Shown: positions 7,119 through 16,278, counted from the stretch's first letter. The stretch is DNA of 31,958 nucleotides from an uncultured Collinsella sp. (GCA_902492935.1 CABUNJ010000029.1:1-31958), one strand, 5' to 3'. A program made the numbers and translations. Notes: generated from the sequence alone by a model not told the origin.

Positions 7119-7844
7119 ATGGACGCCGCGACCCGCGACCGCAACATAGCAACTTGGTTGGGCGATGCGCCACAGCCGGTACGTGACGCTACGAACCAGC
7201 TGCTCGAACGCATCGCCCTTTTACGTGCCGAGCAGACCATCTACCCGGCACAGGACGACATCCTCAATGCCCTCGCCTACACGCCGGCCGACCAGGTCAA
7301 AGTTGTCATCTTGGGTCAAGACCCCTATCACGGACCCAACCAGGCCATGGGGCTGTCGTTCTCGGTCCCCGCGACGCAAACCAAGTTGCCGCCGAGCCTG
7401 CGCAACATCTACAAGGAACTCAATGCCGATCTGGGCTGCCCCATTCCCGCCACAGGAGATCTAACGCCATGGGCACAACAGGGCGTCCTGCTTCTCAACA
7501 CTACGCTCACCGTGCGCGAACACGCCGCGAACTCGCACGCCAAACTAGGCTGGAGCACCCTGACCGACTATGTTATCGAACGCTGCTGCCAGCTGCCCCA
7601 ACCGGTAGTCTTTTTGGCATGGGGCCGCTTTGCCCAGCAGATGGTCGAAGGCAAGCTCGCCGCGATCGGTGCGGGCAAGGCAACCGGCAAGTTCTGCCTG
7701 GCATCCACGCACCCCTCGCCGCTTTCGGCCAACCGTGCCACGGCAGAACTCCCCGCCTTTATGGGATCGCGCCCCTTCTCGGCAGCCAATCGGCTACTCG
7801 AACAGCACGGCTCGACCCCCGTCAACTGGACTTGCATCGGCTAA
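7119..7844 (+). CDS. ung: Uracil-DNA glycosylase (family 1)
   Basis: A 241-residue family-1 uracil-DNA glycosylase, which removes uracil from DNA and starts base-excision repair in the cytoplasm. The catalytic water-activating motif GQDPYHG is at residues 66-72, preceded by VKVVILGQD. The active-site GLSFSVP is at about 78-84, LLLNTTLTVRE in the middle, and the minor-groove-intercalation loop HPSPLSANR near 200-208. Length fits the family (about 220-230). AAAGGAG lies six bases before the ATG. A hairpin terminator follows directly. It is a single gene, convergent with the short-chain dehydrogenase. Confidence 0.97.
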   Translation: MDAATRDRNIATWLGDAPQPVRDATNQLLERIALLRAEQTIYPAQDDILNALAYTPADQVKVVILGQDPYHGPNQAMGLSFSVPATQTKLPPSLRNIYKELNADLGCPIPATGDLTPWAQQGVLLLNTTLTVREHAANSHAKLGWSTLTDYVIERCCQLPQPVVFLAWGRFAQQMVEGKLAAIGAGKATGKFCLASTHPSPLSANRATAELPAFMGSRPFSAANRLLEQHGSTPVNWTCIG

Positions 7845-7855
7845 AAATCGATGCA

Positions 7856-7893
7856 TCAAAAACGCGCCCGACGGCTTTCCATCGGGCGCGTTT
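7856..7893. terminator. Bidirectional terminator between ung and the dehydrogenase
   Basis: AAACGCGCCCGA (7859-7870) pairs with TCGGGCGCGTTT (7882-7893) around a short loop, giving a 12-base GC-rich stem flanked by A and T runs. It begins 15 bases after the ung stop and ends two bases before the end of the convergent dehydrogenase gene, so it can serve both. Confidence 0.85.
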
Positions 7894-7894
7894 C

Positions 7895-8575
7895 CTATTC
7901 GGGCCAAATAAATTGCGTGCGGCCGGCCTCGCCGCCATCGATCAACAGGCTCTGCCCGGTCATAAACCGATTGGTCACGCCCACAAAGTAAATCCACTCG
8001 GCAATCTCTTGGGCAGTGGCCCAGCGCCTAAGCGGCGTGAGCTCCATAATCTGGCTCCACAGGTGTTCGTCTTCCATCACGCAACGGTTGAGCGGCGTGA
8101 TAACGCCACCCGGGTCCACACTGTTGGCGATGGCCTGCGGCGCCAGACGGTTTGCAAGGTTCTTGGTGTAGGCGATAACGCCGCCCTTGCTGGCGGCATA
8201 GGCGGGAAACTCCGATCCCGTATGCCCACTCGCGGACCCCACATTGACCACGGATTTGATAGCCGGCGCCGGCTTGGCGGCGAGCCCCTCCCCCACAAAG
8301 GCGTAGCGCTCGGTCACGTTGATGGTGCCGCACAGGTTGGCGGCGATGTCGTCGGCGGAATCCTGCGTACCGGCAACGTTCACGATTACCTGGGGTTCAA
8401 GATCGTCTGGAAACGAGCCCGGCTCGCGGACATCAACGATCAGATGGCGGTAGCGCTCGTCTTCGATCGCCGCCGGCATAAGATCAAAGCCCACGACCTC
8501 GTGGCCCTCGTCCAAAAAGCGCTGCACGCACGCGACTCCGATACCGCCCGAAGCACCCGTGATCAAAACCCGCAT
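7895..8575 (-). CDS. Short-chain dehydrogenase/reductase
   Basis: A 226-residue SDR oxidoreductase using NAD(P). The cofactor motif TGASGGIG is at 6-13, the acidic FDLMP at 30-34 suggests NAD preference, NVAG is at 66-69, and the catalytic serine region VGSASG (112-117) is followed by Tyr126-x-x-x-Lys130 in YAASK. The PGG segment and the C-terminal TGQSLLIDGGEA motif are standard for classical SDRs. The ribosome binding site AAGGAG overlaps the stop of the upstream transporter gene (gap of nine bases), so the two are translated from one message. The substrate is unknown; the link with a queuosine-precursor-type transporter may be functional or accidental. Confidence 0.88.
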   Translation of the reverse strand: MRVLITGASGGIGVACVQRFLDEGHEVVGFDLMPAAIEDERYRHLIVDVREPGSFPDDLEPQVIVNVAGTQDSADDIAANLCGTINVTERYAFVGEGLAAKPAPAIKSVVNVGSASGHTGSEFPAYAASKGGVIAYTKNLANRLAPQAIANSVDPGGVITPLNRCVMEDEHLWSQIMELTPLRRWATAQEIAEWIYFVGVTNRFMTGQSLLIDGGEAGRTQFIWPE

Positions 8576-8584
8576 ACTTGCTCC

Positions 8585-9307
8585 TTAGGCGGTTGCGTGG
8601 CGCTCGAGGTACTCGGCGCCCACATTCTCACGCTCCCAGCCACGCACGACCTTGTAGCCCACGGGGCTCAGGAAGACCTCGCACAGCAGCTCGGCGACAG
8701 CGCCGGTCAGCGAGCACATAAGGACCTGCACCCAGGTCCAACCAAAGAACGTGTGGCTCACCACAATGGCAAAGACCAGGTTGTCGATAAACTGGCCAAC
8801 ACCCGTGGACACATAGGAGCGGAAGGCGAAGCTCGCAAAGTTATTCTTTTTGAGCATACGGCCGAGCGACTGGTTGAGCGTGGAGTTAACCACGGCGGAA
8901 ACGAGCATTGCCAGCGAAGAGCCCAGCACCACGTACCAGGTGCCGCCGATGGTGGCGTTAAGGGCGGTGTTGACCTCGATCATGCCCGTGTCGTAGTAGG
9001 CGCCCCACATGCCGGGCGTGAGCGAGCATGCCCAAAAGCACAGGCTCACGGCGAGGTTGACCGCCAGTGCGAGGATAGAGATTTTGATGGATGCCTTGGC
9101 GCCAAAGCGCTTGCAGATCATGTCCTGGCACAAAAACGAAACCCAGCTCACCACAAAGCCGCAATCGAGTGCCAGATACGGCAGGCTGATGAGCTCTTTG
9201 TTGGCCAGCAGGTTCATCATGATGACGCTCACGAAAAACAGCGAAACCGTTGCCGCGGGAATGCTCCGCAACAGGACCTTGTAGTCCTCCATGACCTTCT
9301 TGATCAT
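8585..9307 (-). CDS. VUT family transporter (queuosine-precursor transporter type)
   Basis: A 240-residue membrane protein with about six or seven helices, matching the VUT (YhhQ/DUF165) family. E. coli YhhQ brings in the queuosine precursors preQ0 and preQ1, and other members have been grouped with vitamin uptake. Supporting segments are FVSVIMMNLLANKELISLPYL (helix 1), VSWVSFLCQDMICKRFGAKAS, with the conserved D-x-x-x-x-x-x-G-x-x-x-A pattern, and ALNATIGGTWYVVLGSSLAMLVSAVVN, and the second-half GQFIDNLVFAIVVS and GAVAELLCEVFLSPVGYKVV. AAAGGAG lies seven bases before the ATG. A leader hairpin upstream may be a preQ1-responsive element. No queuosine biosynthesis gene is in the window, which would fit salvage. 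Confidence 0.85.
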   Translation of the reverse strand: MIKKVMEDYKVLLRSIPAATVSLFFVSVIMMNLLANKELISLPYLALDCGFVVSWVSFLCQDMICKRFGAKASIKISILALAVNLAVSLCFWACSLTPGMWGAYYDTGMIEVNTALNATIGGTWYVVLGSSLAMLVSAVVNSTLNQSLGRMLKKNNFASFAFRSYVSTGVGQFIDNLVFAIVVSHTFFGWTWVQVLMCSLTGAVAELLCEVFLSPVGYKVVRGWERENVGAEYLERHATA

Positions 9308-9314
9308 TATGTAC

Positions 9315-9364
9315 TCCTTTGGTTTTAGGTTTAACGAGCAGGATATCGGACCCGAACTGCTCGG
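9315..9364 (-). promoter_or_regulatory. Possible preQ1-I-like riboswitch before the VUT gene
   Basis: On the minus strand CGAGCAG (9363-9357) pairs with CTGCTCG (9341-9335) around a 15-base loop beginning UUC. An A-rich tail then leads into the AAAGGAG site. The loop GGU can pair with ACC in the tail to form an H-type pseudoknot, which is the architecture of the small preQ1-I aptamers. The tail UAAAACCAAAGG resembles the Thermoanaerobacter preQ1 aptamer tail. The loop lacks an exact match to the usual CACC-type ligand-binding segment, so this is a structural guess supported mainly by the downstream gene. Confidence 0.35.
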
Positions 9365-9463
9365 ACGCCCCGGTCTTGAGACGACGGTGGGTATGATAGC
9401 CGCTCACACGGCATCAGGCAAGCAAACGGCGCGGCAGCCCCGCAGGGCCACCACGCCGATGCA

Positions 9464-11077
<1,614 letters not shown>

Positions 11078-11220
11078 GCGGATCCTTTCTTGCATTGAGT
11101 GCATTACGTCGTTGTAACCGCACTATTGTAGCCGCGAAATTCCGCCATAGGGCACCTATCAGGACAAATTCATCAGTTGGGGCCTAGGGTAGCAGTCGAT
11201 GGCGGCACTCCGCAGCAGTT

Positions 11221-11519
11221 TGTCTCGATCTGTAACATCTAGACGGTTTTTGAACCTCTACCTGTTACAGATTTAGACAAACAGGTGGGCGTCCCAGAAA
11301 GATCTCGATCTGTAACATCTAGCCATTCAAAACGGGTCTATCTGTTACAGATTGAGATATAAGGATAGACGGGTGGCCAATGTCTCGATCTGTAACATCT
11401 AACAGCCAAAAACTTCTCCAGTTGTTACAGATTGAGACAACCAGGTGGGGCCCGCCAGCAAAATCTCAATCTGTAACAGGTAGCCGTCCAAATCGGTTCC
11501 AGATGTTACAGATTGAGAT
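11221..11519. repeat. Array of four evenly spaced long palindromes
   Basis: Four imperfect palindromes lie at 11221-11279, 11302-11358, 11381-11439 and 11463-11519, starting every 79-82 bases with 22-23-base spacers. Each has 16-17-base arms (core ATCTGTAACA / TGTTACAGAT, outer TCTCR / YKAGA) enclosing exactly 25 bases of variable sequence. Arm mismatches fall from two in copy 1 to none in copy 4. The arms give eight copies of one half-site in alternating orientation. The array fills most of the 552-base gap between prfC (minus) and the GntR gene (plus); bases 11105-11220 show nothing else clear. It could be a protein-binding array or, if transcribed, a chain of hairpins. Confidence 0.9.
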
Positions 11520-11551
11520 GAATGAACGGGCGGACAATCCCTATTTGCCTC

Positions 11552-11602
11552 TTGCATAACTGTGCATAGTGTATATATACTGTGCTTACCGGTTATATAC
11601 AC
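11552..11602 (+). promoter_or_regulatory. Promoter and operator dyad of the GntR-ABC operon
   Basis: TTGCAT (11552-11557) and TATACT (11576-11581), 18 bases apart, make a plausible promoter. Over it lies an inverted repeat: GTGTATATATAC (11569-11580) and GTTATATACAC (11592-11602), whose half-site reads GTGTATATAAC. YtrA-type GntR regulators repress their own operons through such dyads covering the promoter, so this is the likely autoregulatory operator. The dyad ends 27 bases before the GTG start. Confidence 0.6.
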
Positions 11603-11629
11603 GTGTAGCCCAACAGCTAAGGAGCCGCT

Positions 11630-12010
11630 GTGGACATCATCCTATCCAATTCGAGCGACAAGCCCATCTACGAGCAGATAACCTCGCAGGTCAAAGCTCA
11701 GATCTTATCGGGCACGCTCGCTGCGGGAGCCAAACTCCCCAGCATCCGTGCACTCGCGAGCGATCTTGGCGTGAGCGTCATCACCACCAAGCGCGCCTAC
11801 GCCGACCTGGAGCAGCTCGGGTTTATCTGCACCGCGCAGGGCAAGGGCTGCTTTGTCGCCGAGGGCAACCAGGAGCTTTTGCGCGAAAACCAGCTCTGCC
11901 ATATCGAAGACCTGCTTGCGAAAGCGGCAAGCCAAGCCGAAACCCTGGGTGTCACGCGCGACAAGCTGCACGAGATGCTCGACCTGGTAGCCCCCGAAAC
12001 CATGCAGTAG
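11630..12010 (+). CDS. GntR family (YtrA-like) transcriptional regulator
   Basis: A 126-residue regulator. The winged helix-turn-helix occupies about 10-75: KPIYEQITSQVKAQILSGTL, then GAKLPSIRALASDLGVSVITTKRAYADLEQLG and the wing FICTAQGKGCFVA. The rest is a short helical tail of about 45 residues instead of a large effector domain, the pattern of the YtrA subfamily, whose members sit in front of ABC transporter genes and repress them. Translation starts at GTG 11630, with AAGGAG five bases before. The ABC ATPase begins 23 bases after the stop. The inducing signal is unknown; YtrA homologues respond to cell-wall-active antibiotics in some Firmicutes. Confidence 0.92.
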   Translation: MDIILSNSSDKPIYEQITSQVKAQILSGTLAAGAKLPSIRALASDLGVSVITTKRAYADLEQLGFICTAQGKGCFVAEGNQELLRENQLCHIEDLLAKAASQAETLGVTRDKLHEMLDLVAPETMQ

Positions 12011-12033
12011 CCATCTGCAAGAAAGGCTATACC

Positions 12034-12915
12034 ATGCAAAACTTGCTTGAACTCAAAGGCATCTCACGCACTGTAAGCGACCGCTTTTCGCTGCGCGACG
12101 TCACGCTTGCCGTAGAGCCCGGCCAGATCGTTGGCTTTGTGGGCGCAAATGGTGCCGGCAAGACGACGACCATTCGCGCCGCGCTTGGGCTTATCAAACT
12201 CGATGCCGGCGAGGTGCACCTGTTTGGGCAGCGCTGTGGCGCCGACGCGTCCGATGAGACGCAGCGTTGTCTGCGCACTCGTGTCGGCCTCGTGCTGGAC
12301 ACATGCCCCTTCCCCTCCACGCTCAAGGTGGGCCAGATCGAGTCACTCGTAGGCCCGGCGTACCCCACGTGGGACCACGAAACGTTCGCCGGATTCATCA
12401 ACCGATTTGGTCTCGATCCCAAGACAAAGGTCAAGGACCTCTCCCGCGGCATGGGCATGAAACTGCAGCTTGCCTGTGCACTCAGCCACAAGGCCAAGCT
12501 GCTCGTTTTGGACGAAGCCACCGCGGGCCTCGATCCCATGGCACGCGAGGAACTGCTTGATGAGCTGCTTGCCTTTGTCGCCGACGGCCAGCGCAGCGTG
12601 CTGCTCTCGAGCCACATTACGTCCGACCTCGATCGCACCGCTGATCGCGTCATCTGCATCGATAATGGCTCGATTATTTTTGACCTGCCGCGCGAGGACA
12701 TTACCGACCGCGCCGGCATCGCCCACTGCACCCAAGCACAGGCCGCCGAGCTTATGGCTTGCGTCGAAGGCGCCCGTGCCGTCCACCACGCCTATAGCGT
12801 GGACGTGCTCGTGCCCAACCGTCGCGAAACGCTCGAGGCCTTCCCCGAGATTCCCTGCGATCGGGCAACCATTGATGACTACCTGCGCCTCACGCTGAAA
12901 GGGGCTTCGAAATGA
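12034..12915 (+). CDS. ABC transporter ATP-binding protein
   Basis: A 293-residue ABC ATPase. Walker A is GANGAGKT (37-44), the signature is LSRGMGMKLQLACAL, Walker B is LLVLDEATAGLDP, and the switch histidine is in SSHITSDLD. The Q-loop region reads LVLDTCPFPSTLKV. After about residue 220 comes a C-terminal extension of 70 residues without a clear motif, as in export-type ATPases of the CcmA/YtrB group. It partners with the permease encoded directly after it; the two coding regions overlap by four bases (ATGA). With the GntR gene they form one operon, probably an antibiotic- or peptide-related exporter. The substrate is not predictable. Confidence 0.92.
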   Translation: MQNLLELKGISRTVSDRFSLRDVTLAVEPGQIVGFVGANGAGKTTTIRAALGLIKLDAGEVHLFGQRCGADASDETQRCLRTRVGLVLDTCPFPSTLKVGQIESLVGPAYPTWDHETFAGFINRFGLDPKTKVKDLSRGMGMKLQLACALSHKAKLLVLDEATAGLDPMAREELLDELLAFVADGQRSVLLSSHITSDLDRTADRVICIDNGSIIFDLPREDITDRAGIAHCTQAQAAELMACVEGARAVHHAYSVDVLVPNRRETLEAFPEIPCDRATIDDYLRLTLKGASK

Positions 12916-13610
12916 AACGCGCCTTTATGTCCGAGCTCGCCATCGCTCGCTCGCTTATTCCGAGCATTGCAGGCGTCGGCCTGTTCATCTTCGTCGTGCT
13001 GACGCTCGCCAACGCGTCGGATGGCGATTCCGGTATGAGCGCCGGCGCCTGCGCCGTCAGTGCCATGTCACCCATCATAGTCATGAACTCACTGGCCGGT
13101 TTCGACAATCAAAACGGTTGGGAGCGCTATCGCGCAACGCTGCCCTTCTCGCGCAAAGACATCATCTGCGCACGCTACCTGAGCGTTATTGTCTTCTCCG
13201 CCGTCATGGCATGTGCAGCTACGCTTTTGAGTGTCGTCGCCATCCCGCTCTTCAACAGCGCGGGCATTCCTTCGACAGGACAGACGGTCTTTGAAATCGC
13301 AATCGCCTCGGCAGCATCGATGCTCATCTCCCTCATGATGGTGTTTTTGGCGCAGCCACTGTTCTTTCGATTTGGACACATGGAGGCGCTGCGCCTATCC
13401 GTTGGCCTGTTTGCCCTGCTCGGGTGCCTTGCCATGGCCACGCTGAGCTCCTCCAACCCCATTAGCAACTGGCTCATGTCGATTGCCGGGGCAAATCCCG
13501 ATCCTGCTGTTCTGGGCTGTCTGTGCACAGGAATTGCAGTACTGGCGCTCGCACTATGTGCAATCAGCTACACCATCAGCACCAAGGTTTATCGAGTACG
13601 CGATCTGTAG
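12912..13610 (+). CDS. ABC-2 type permease
   Basis: A 232-residue membrane protein with about six helices, of the ABC-2 permease type that pairs with YtrA-regulated ATPases. Segments are SLIPSIAGVGLFIFVVLTLA (helix 1), a CAVSAMSPIIVMNSLAGFD helix with the cytoplasmic NGWERYRATLPFSRKDIICARYL coupling stretch typical of this family, then VIVFSAVMACAATLLSVVAI, IAIASAASMLISLMMVFLAQ, LSVGLFALLGCLAMATLS and LGCLCTGIAVLALALCAISY. Its ATG overlaps the ATPase stop, so the pair is translationally coupled. There is no hairpin before the convergent CLC gene 90 bases on. Confidence 0.85.
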   Translation: MKRAFMSELAIARSLIPSIAGVGLFIFVVLTLANASDGDSGMSAGACAVSAMSPIIVMNSLAGFDNQNGWERYRATLPFSRKDIICARYLSVIVFSAVMACAATLLSVVAIPLFNSAGIPSTGQTVFEIAIASAASMLISLMMVFLAQPLFFRFGHMEALRLSVGLFALLGCLAMATLSSSNPISNWLMSIAGANPDPAVLGCLCTGIAVLALALCAISYTISTKVYRVRDL

Positions 13611-13700
13611 TCATGCGAGCCTCAATCCACGAAGGACGCGATCTCCGCCCCTCCCAGCAAATCCGTGGCAAACGGCATGTCCCCGGCGCGCGCTACCGTG

Positions 13701-15005
13701 CTACTTGCGCAGCGGCTTGGGCAGTGGAATGCCGGCGGCGATAACGGCGGCGATGATCATGCAGACGATACCCTTGAGCGGGAAGCACATGAGCAGCAGG
13801 CCCACGACCATGACCGGCTGACGCATGACCGCACCCATCGTCGATGCCGTGCAGACGGCGACGCAAAAAACCGGATCTGCGCCGGTGAGGATGGCAAGGC
13901 CATAGCCCAGGCTTACGCCCGAGAAGATAACCGGGAAGAAGTGACCGCCGCGCCAACCAAGGTTGATGAGGGCGGGCGTCAGCATGGCCTTAACAAGACC
14001 GGTCGCGATAAGCACGCCAGCGGGAATGGTCAGATAGGTTTCCATGAGCACGTCGGCCTGGGTCTCGCCGGCAAACATGGTATAGGGCAGGACCGTGCCA
14101 CAGATGGCGAGTGCCAAACCGGCCAGCATGGCCTTGACGACAGGACGCTCCCCTATTGCATGGGACAGTGCCTCGCTTGCATGCTCAGAGACAAAGTACA
14201 GCCAGCCGCAGACGGTGCCGATCAACGACAGAGGGACGAGCCAGGTAAGCTCTAGGTTGCCCACCTCGGCGGACTCGAACCTGGGCATGCCCATGCCACC
14301 GCCCACAAGCTGTCCAAGCAGCAGGTAGGTGCCCAGACCGCCGGCAATCGCAATACCGTAGACCACCGTCTTTTGCGCCTTGGGCAGCTTGATGGTGATC
14401 TCGCCGGACGCGGACTCATCGTCGGCGTCTTCACCCTGGCCGTCGGTGCTACCGGCAAGCGGCGCCACAAAGCCAAAGACGGGCGCGGTAAAGAGCGCCG
14501 TCAGGGCAGCCTGGGTGCCCAGCAACGTGAGCTCCCTAAACTCGGCGCCAAAGCGACGCATGCGGTCGCCGACCCAGCTGCACAGACCGGCGATAACGCC
14601 GGTCAGGCCGGCCTCCGGTCCAATGCTTCCGCCAAACAGCAGCGGCAGCAATGCCGCGAGCGAAAGCTTGCCCAGGTTGTCGTACGGGTAGCGCCCGTCT
14701 TGCTTAACCTTAGCCATCACCTGGTTGAGGTCATCGGTCTTGGTGCCTGTCATCTTTTCGTACAGACCGATTAACAGGCCGCCCAGCAGGCAGACAAAAA
14801 ACGGGTACGGCAGAAAGCCAAACGGGCCGCTGGCAAGCTCGGGCGAAGCGACGCCCAGCGCGTGCGGAATCTCGGTCCATAGATAGTCGATACCGTGCTC
14901 CATCGCAAAAAAGAACAGCCAGACTGCGGCACCCGCGAGTGCACCGGTCACGGCAACGCTGACCAAAAACAGCGCTCGGTTCGTGGGTTTGGCAAGGTTA
15001 TCCAT
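13701..15005 (-). CDS. CLC family chloride channel or antiporter
   Basis: A 434-residue CLC protein with about ten to twelve helices and no C-terminal CBS domains. CLC proteins move Cl- (or F-) through each subunit of a dimer, as channels or H+ exchangers. The helix-F region reads FGGSIGPEAGLTG (about 124-136), not the usual G(K/R)EGP, so the gating glutamate seems displaced to the GPEAG position. The helix-N region is GWRGGHFFPVIFSGVSLGY, matching the GGxFxP signature. A strongly acidic loop (about 186-205, STDGQGEDADDESASGEI) divides the halves. GGGAGGA lies five bases before the ATG. It is downstream of the LOG and K+ channel genes on the same strand, with a 125-base gap that includes a TACAAT -10-like site. 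Confidence 0.85.
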   Translation of the reverse strand: MDNLAKPTNRALFLVSVAVTGALAGAAVWLFFFAMEHGIDYLWTEIPHALGVASPELASGPFGFLPYPFFVCLLGGLLIGLYEKMTGTKTDDLNQVMAKVKQDGRYPYDNLGKLSLAALLPLLFGGSIGPEAGLTGVIAGLCSWVGDRMRRFGAEFRELTLLGTQAALTALFTAPVFGFVAPLAGSTDGQGEDADDESASGEITIKLPKAQKTVVYGIAIAGGLGTYLLLGQLVGGGMGMPRFESAEVGNLELTWLVPLSLIGTVCGWLYFVSEHASEALSHAIGERPVVKAMLAGLALAICGTVLPYTMFAGETQADVLMETYLTIPAGVLIATGLVKAMLTPALINLGWRGGHFFPVIFSGVSLGYGLAILTGADPVFCVAVCTASTMGAVMRQPVMVVGLLLMCFPLKGIVCMIIAAVIAAGIPLPKPLRK

Positions 15006-15130
15006 CGGGTCCTCCCGCGGTCAAAGTCGACATAGATACGTTTTATTGTAGAGCGAGCGTTGCCCGAACGAGCCAACCACCTGCGCCGCAAACGGCACCA
15101 TTGGGAGCCATAGTGGGGCAGGCTCAAGAC

Positions 15131-15664
15131 TTATCCGTTGATAATCGAGGCAATCTCGCGCAAATCGTCGGCAAAGTAGATGCCGTGCTGGCGCCTCGGG
15201 CTCGAAAGCCCCTTATCAATCATGTGCCCGAGCAACGCCTTGAGGTCGTTGTAGTAACCGTCCAGGTTATACAGGATGCACGGAGAGCTCAGGTGCCCCA
15301 ACGACACCGCGGACATAACCTCGGCAATCTCCTCGAGCGTGCCCGTGCCGCCCGGAAATGCGATGAACGCATCGCCGAGCTCGATCATCTTGGCTTTGCG
15401 CTCGGCCATGTCGCTCGTCACGATAAGGTCGTCGATTCCGTCGTGTTGAAACTCTGCCTCGATAAAAAAGCTCGGCTCCACACCCGTCACATGTCCGCCT
15501 GCCTCGAGTACGCTATCGGCGAGCGCGCCCATCAGTCCCGATTTGGACCCGCCGTATACGAGCGCGTGTCCGTTGGCGCCAATCCAATTGCCCAGCTCCT
15601 GCACTGCGGGCAGAAACGCCGGGTCGTTGCCGACGCTCGCGCCCAGGTAGACGGTGATGTTCAT
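15131..15664 (-). CDS. LOG family protein (TIGR00730 type)
   Basis: A 177-residue member of the LOG (LONELY GUY) family, often misnamed lysine decarboxylase. Characterised members hydrolyse nucleoside 5'-monophosphates of cytokinin type to free base and ribose 5-phosphate. The Rossmann-like N-terminus is ITVYLGASVGNDPAF, with ALVYGGSKSGLMGALAD at 34-50, the conserved MAERKAKM at 86-93, and the active-site motif PGGTGTLEE at 104-112. The ATG at 15664 follows a G-rich ribosome site; an upstream TTG is less likely. It lies 36 bases downstream of the K+ channel gene. Bacterial physiological substrate is uncertain. Confidence 0.9.
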   Translation of the reverse strand: MNITVYLGASVGNDPAFLPAVQELGNWIGANGHALVYGGSKSGLMGALADSVLEAGGHVTGVEPSFFIEAEFQHDGIDDLIVTSDMAERKAKMIELGDAFIAFPGGTGTLEEIAEVMSAVSLGHLSSPCILYNLDGYYNDLKALLGHMIDKGLSSPRRQHGIYFADDLREIASIING

Positions 15665-15700
15665 ATGCAATCCCCCTCGTCGTGACGCGCGGCACCCGTT

Positions 15701-16126
15701 CTATCGTTGCCGGCGACGGTATTCGCGCACGCGGCGCGACAAATCGGCGAGCTCATCGCGGTCGAGTTCTTCCAAATGCTCAAGATCGTCCATAAAGCGC
15801 GCCATGGTGTCCTTTTGGCGCAGCTTGATGAGCGTATTGCAGTAGTTCACCGCCACGCCCGTAAGCATGGCGATATAGAAGATACTGATGACGCTTAGGA
15901 TAACGGTAATGCCGCGGGCAACCGGCGTTTCAGCGGGGATATCGCCAAAGCCGATCGTCGAGACCGTCTCAAAGCTAAACCAGAGACCATCGCCAAACGT
16001 GAGGGTCGTGGGCTCGGACAGCCAGACAGCCGTCGAGCAAAGCAGATAGAAAATAAGAAACAGGCCCGTGATGCGTGCAAAGCCAGCCTGTCGCAGCACA
16101 TCGGCAAGCGTCCTGAGCTTTTTCAT
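15701..16126 (-). CDS. Two-TM potassium channel
   Basis: A 141-residue single-pore K+ channel subunit, expected to form a tetramer. The first helix is ITGLFLIFYLLCSTAVWL (about 19-36), then the pore helix FGDGLWFSFETVS and the selectivity filter TIGFGD (57-62), then the second helix GITVILSVISIFYIAMLTGVAV (about 72-93). The C-terminal tail (about 100-141) is charged and helical (LRQKDTMARFMDDLEHLEELDRDE), probably a coiled coil and not an RCK domain. No voltage sensor is present. The ATG at 16126 has GGAAGGGG upstream and is preferred to an ATG 21 codons earlier. It probably begins a kch-LOG transcript. Confidence 0.9.
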   Translation of the reverse strand: MKKLRTLADVLRQAGFARITGLFLIFYLLCSTAVWLSEPTTLTFGDGLWFSFETVSTIGFGDIPAETPVARGITVILSVISIFYIAMLTGVAVNYCNTLIKLRQKDTMARFMDDLEHLEELDRDELADLSRRVREYRRRQR

Positions 16127-16194
16127 CGCGACCCCTTCCACGGACAACCAATCACGTTCGCTCGGTATTGTCCCACGCCTCCCCAGCAAACGGA

Positions 16195-16278
16195 ACTAGT
16201 CATTGGGGACGTTCTTAAATGACTAGTCAAACAAGAACGTCCCCAATGACTAGTCGTTTAAGAACGTCCCCGATGACT
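16195..16278. repeat. Dispersed GGGACGT-type repeat, copy 2 (inverted pair plus extra unit)
   Basis: A 22-base unit ACTAGTCATTGGGGACGTTC+TT (16195-16216) is exactly inverted at 16233-16254 around a 16-base loop that itself holds GACTAGTC. A third, incomplete unit (TAAGAACGTCCCCGATGACT, 16259-16278) follows in the inverted sense. This fills the region between the K+ channel start (16126) and the kinase start (16371). A strong hairpin is possible on either strand. It belongs with the repeats at 3533, 26784 and 27496. Confidence 0.85.

Noticed and set aside
7469..9328. Long open frame on the plus strand, about 619 residues
   Set aside because: It runs antisense through the dehydrogenase and VUT genes, which have clear motifs, and its translation is rich in His/Arg without any domain. 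It is a high-GC shadow.
11221..11519. The palindrome array as a CRISPR array
   Set aside because: Repeats alternate in orientation, spacers of 22-23 bases are too short and no cas gene is present.
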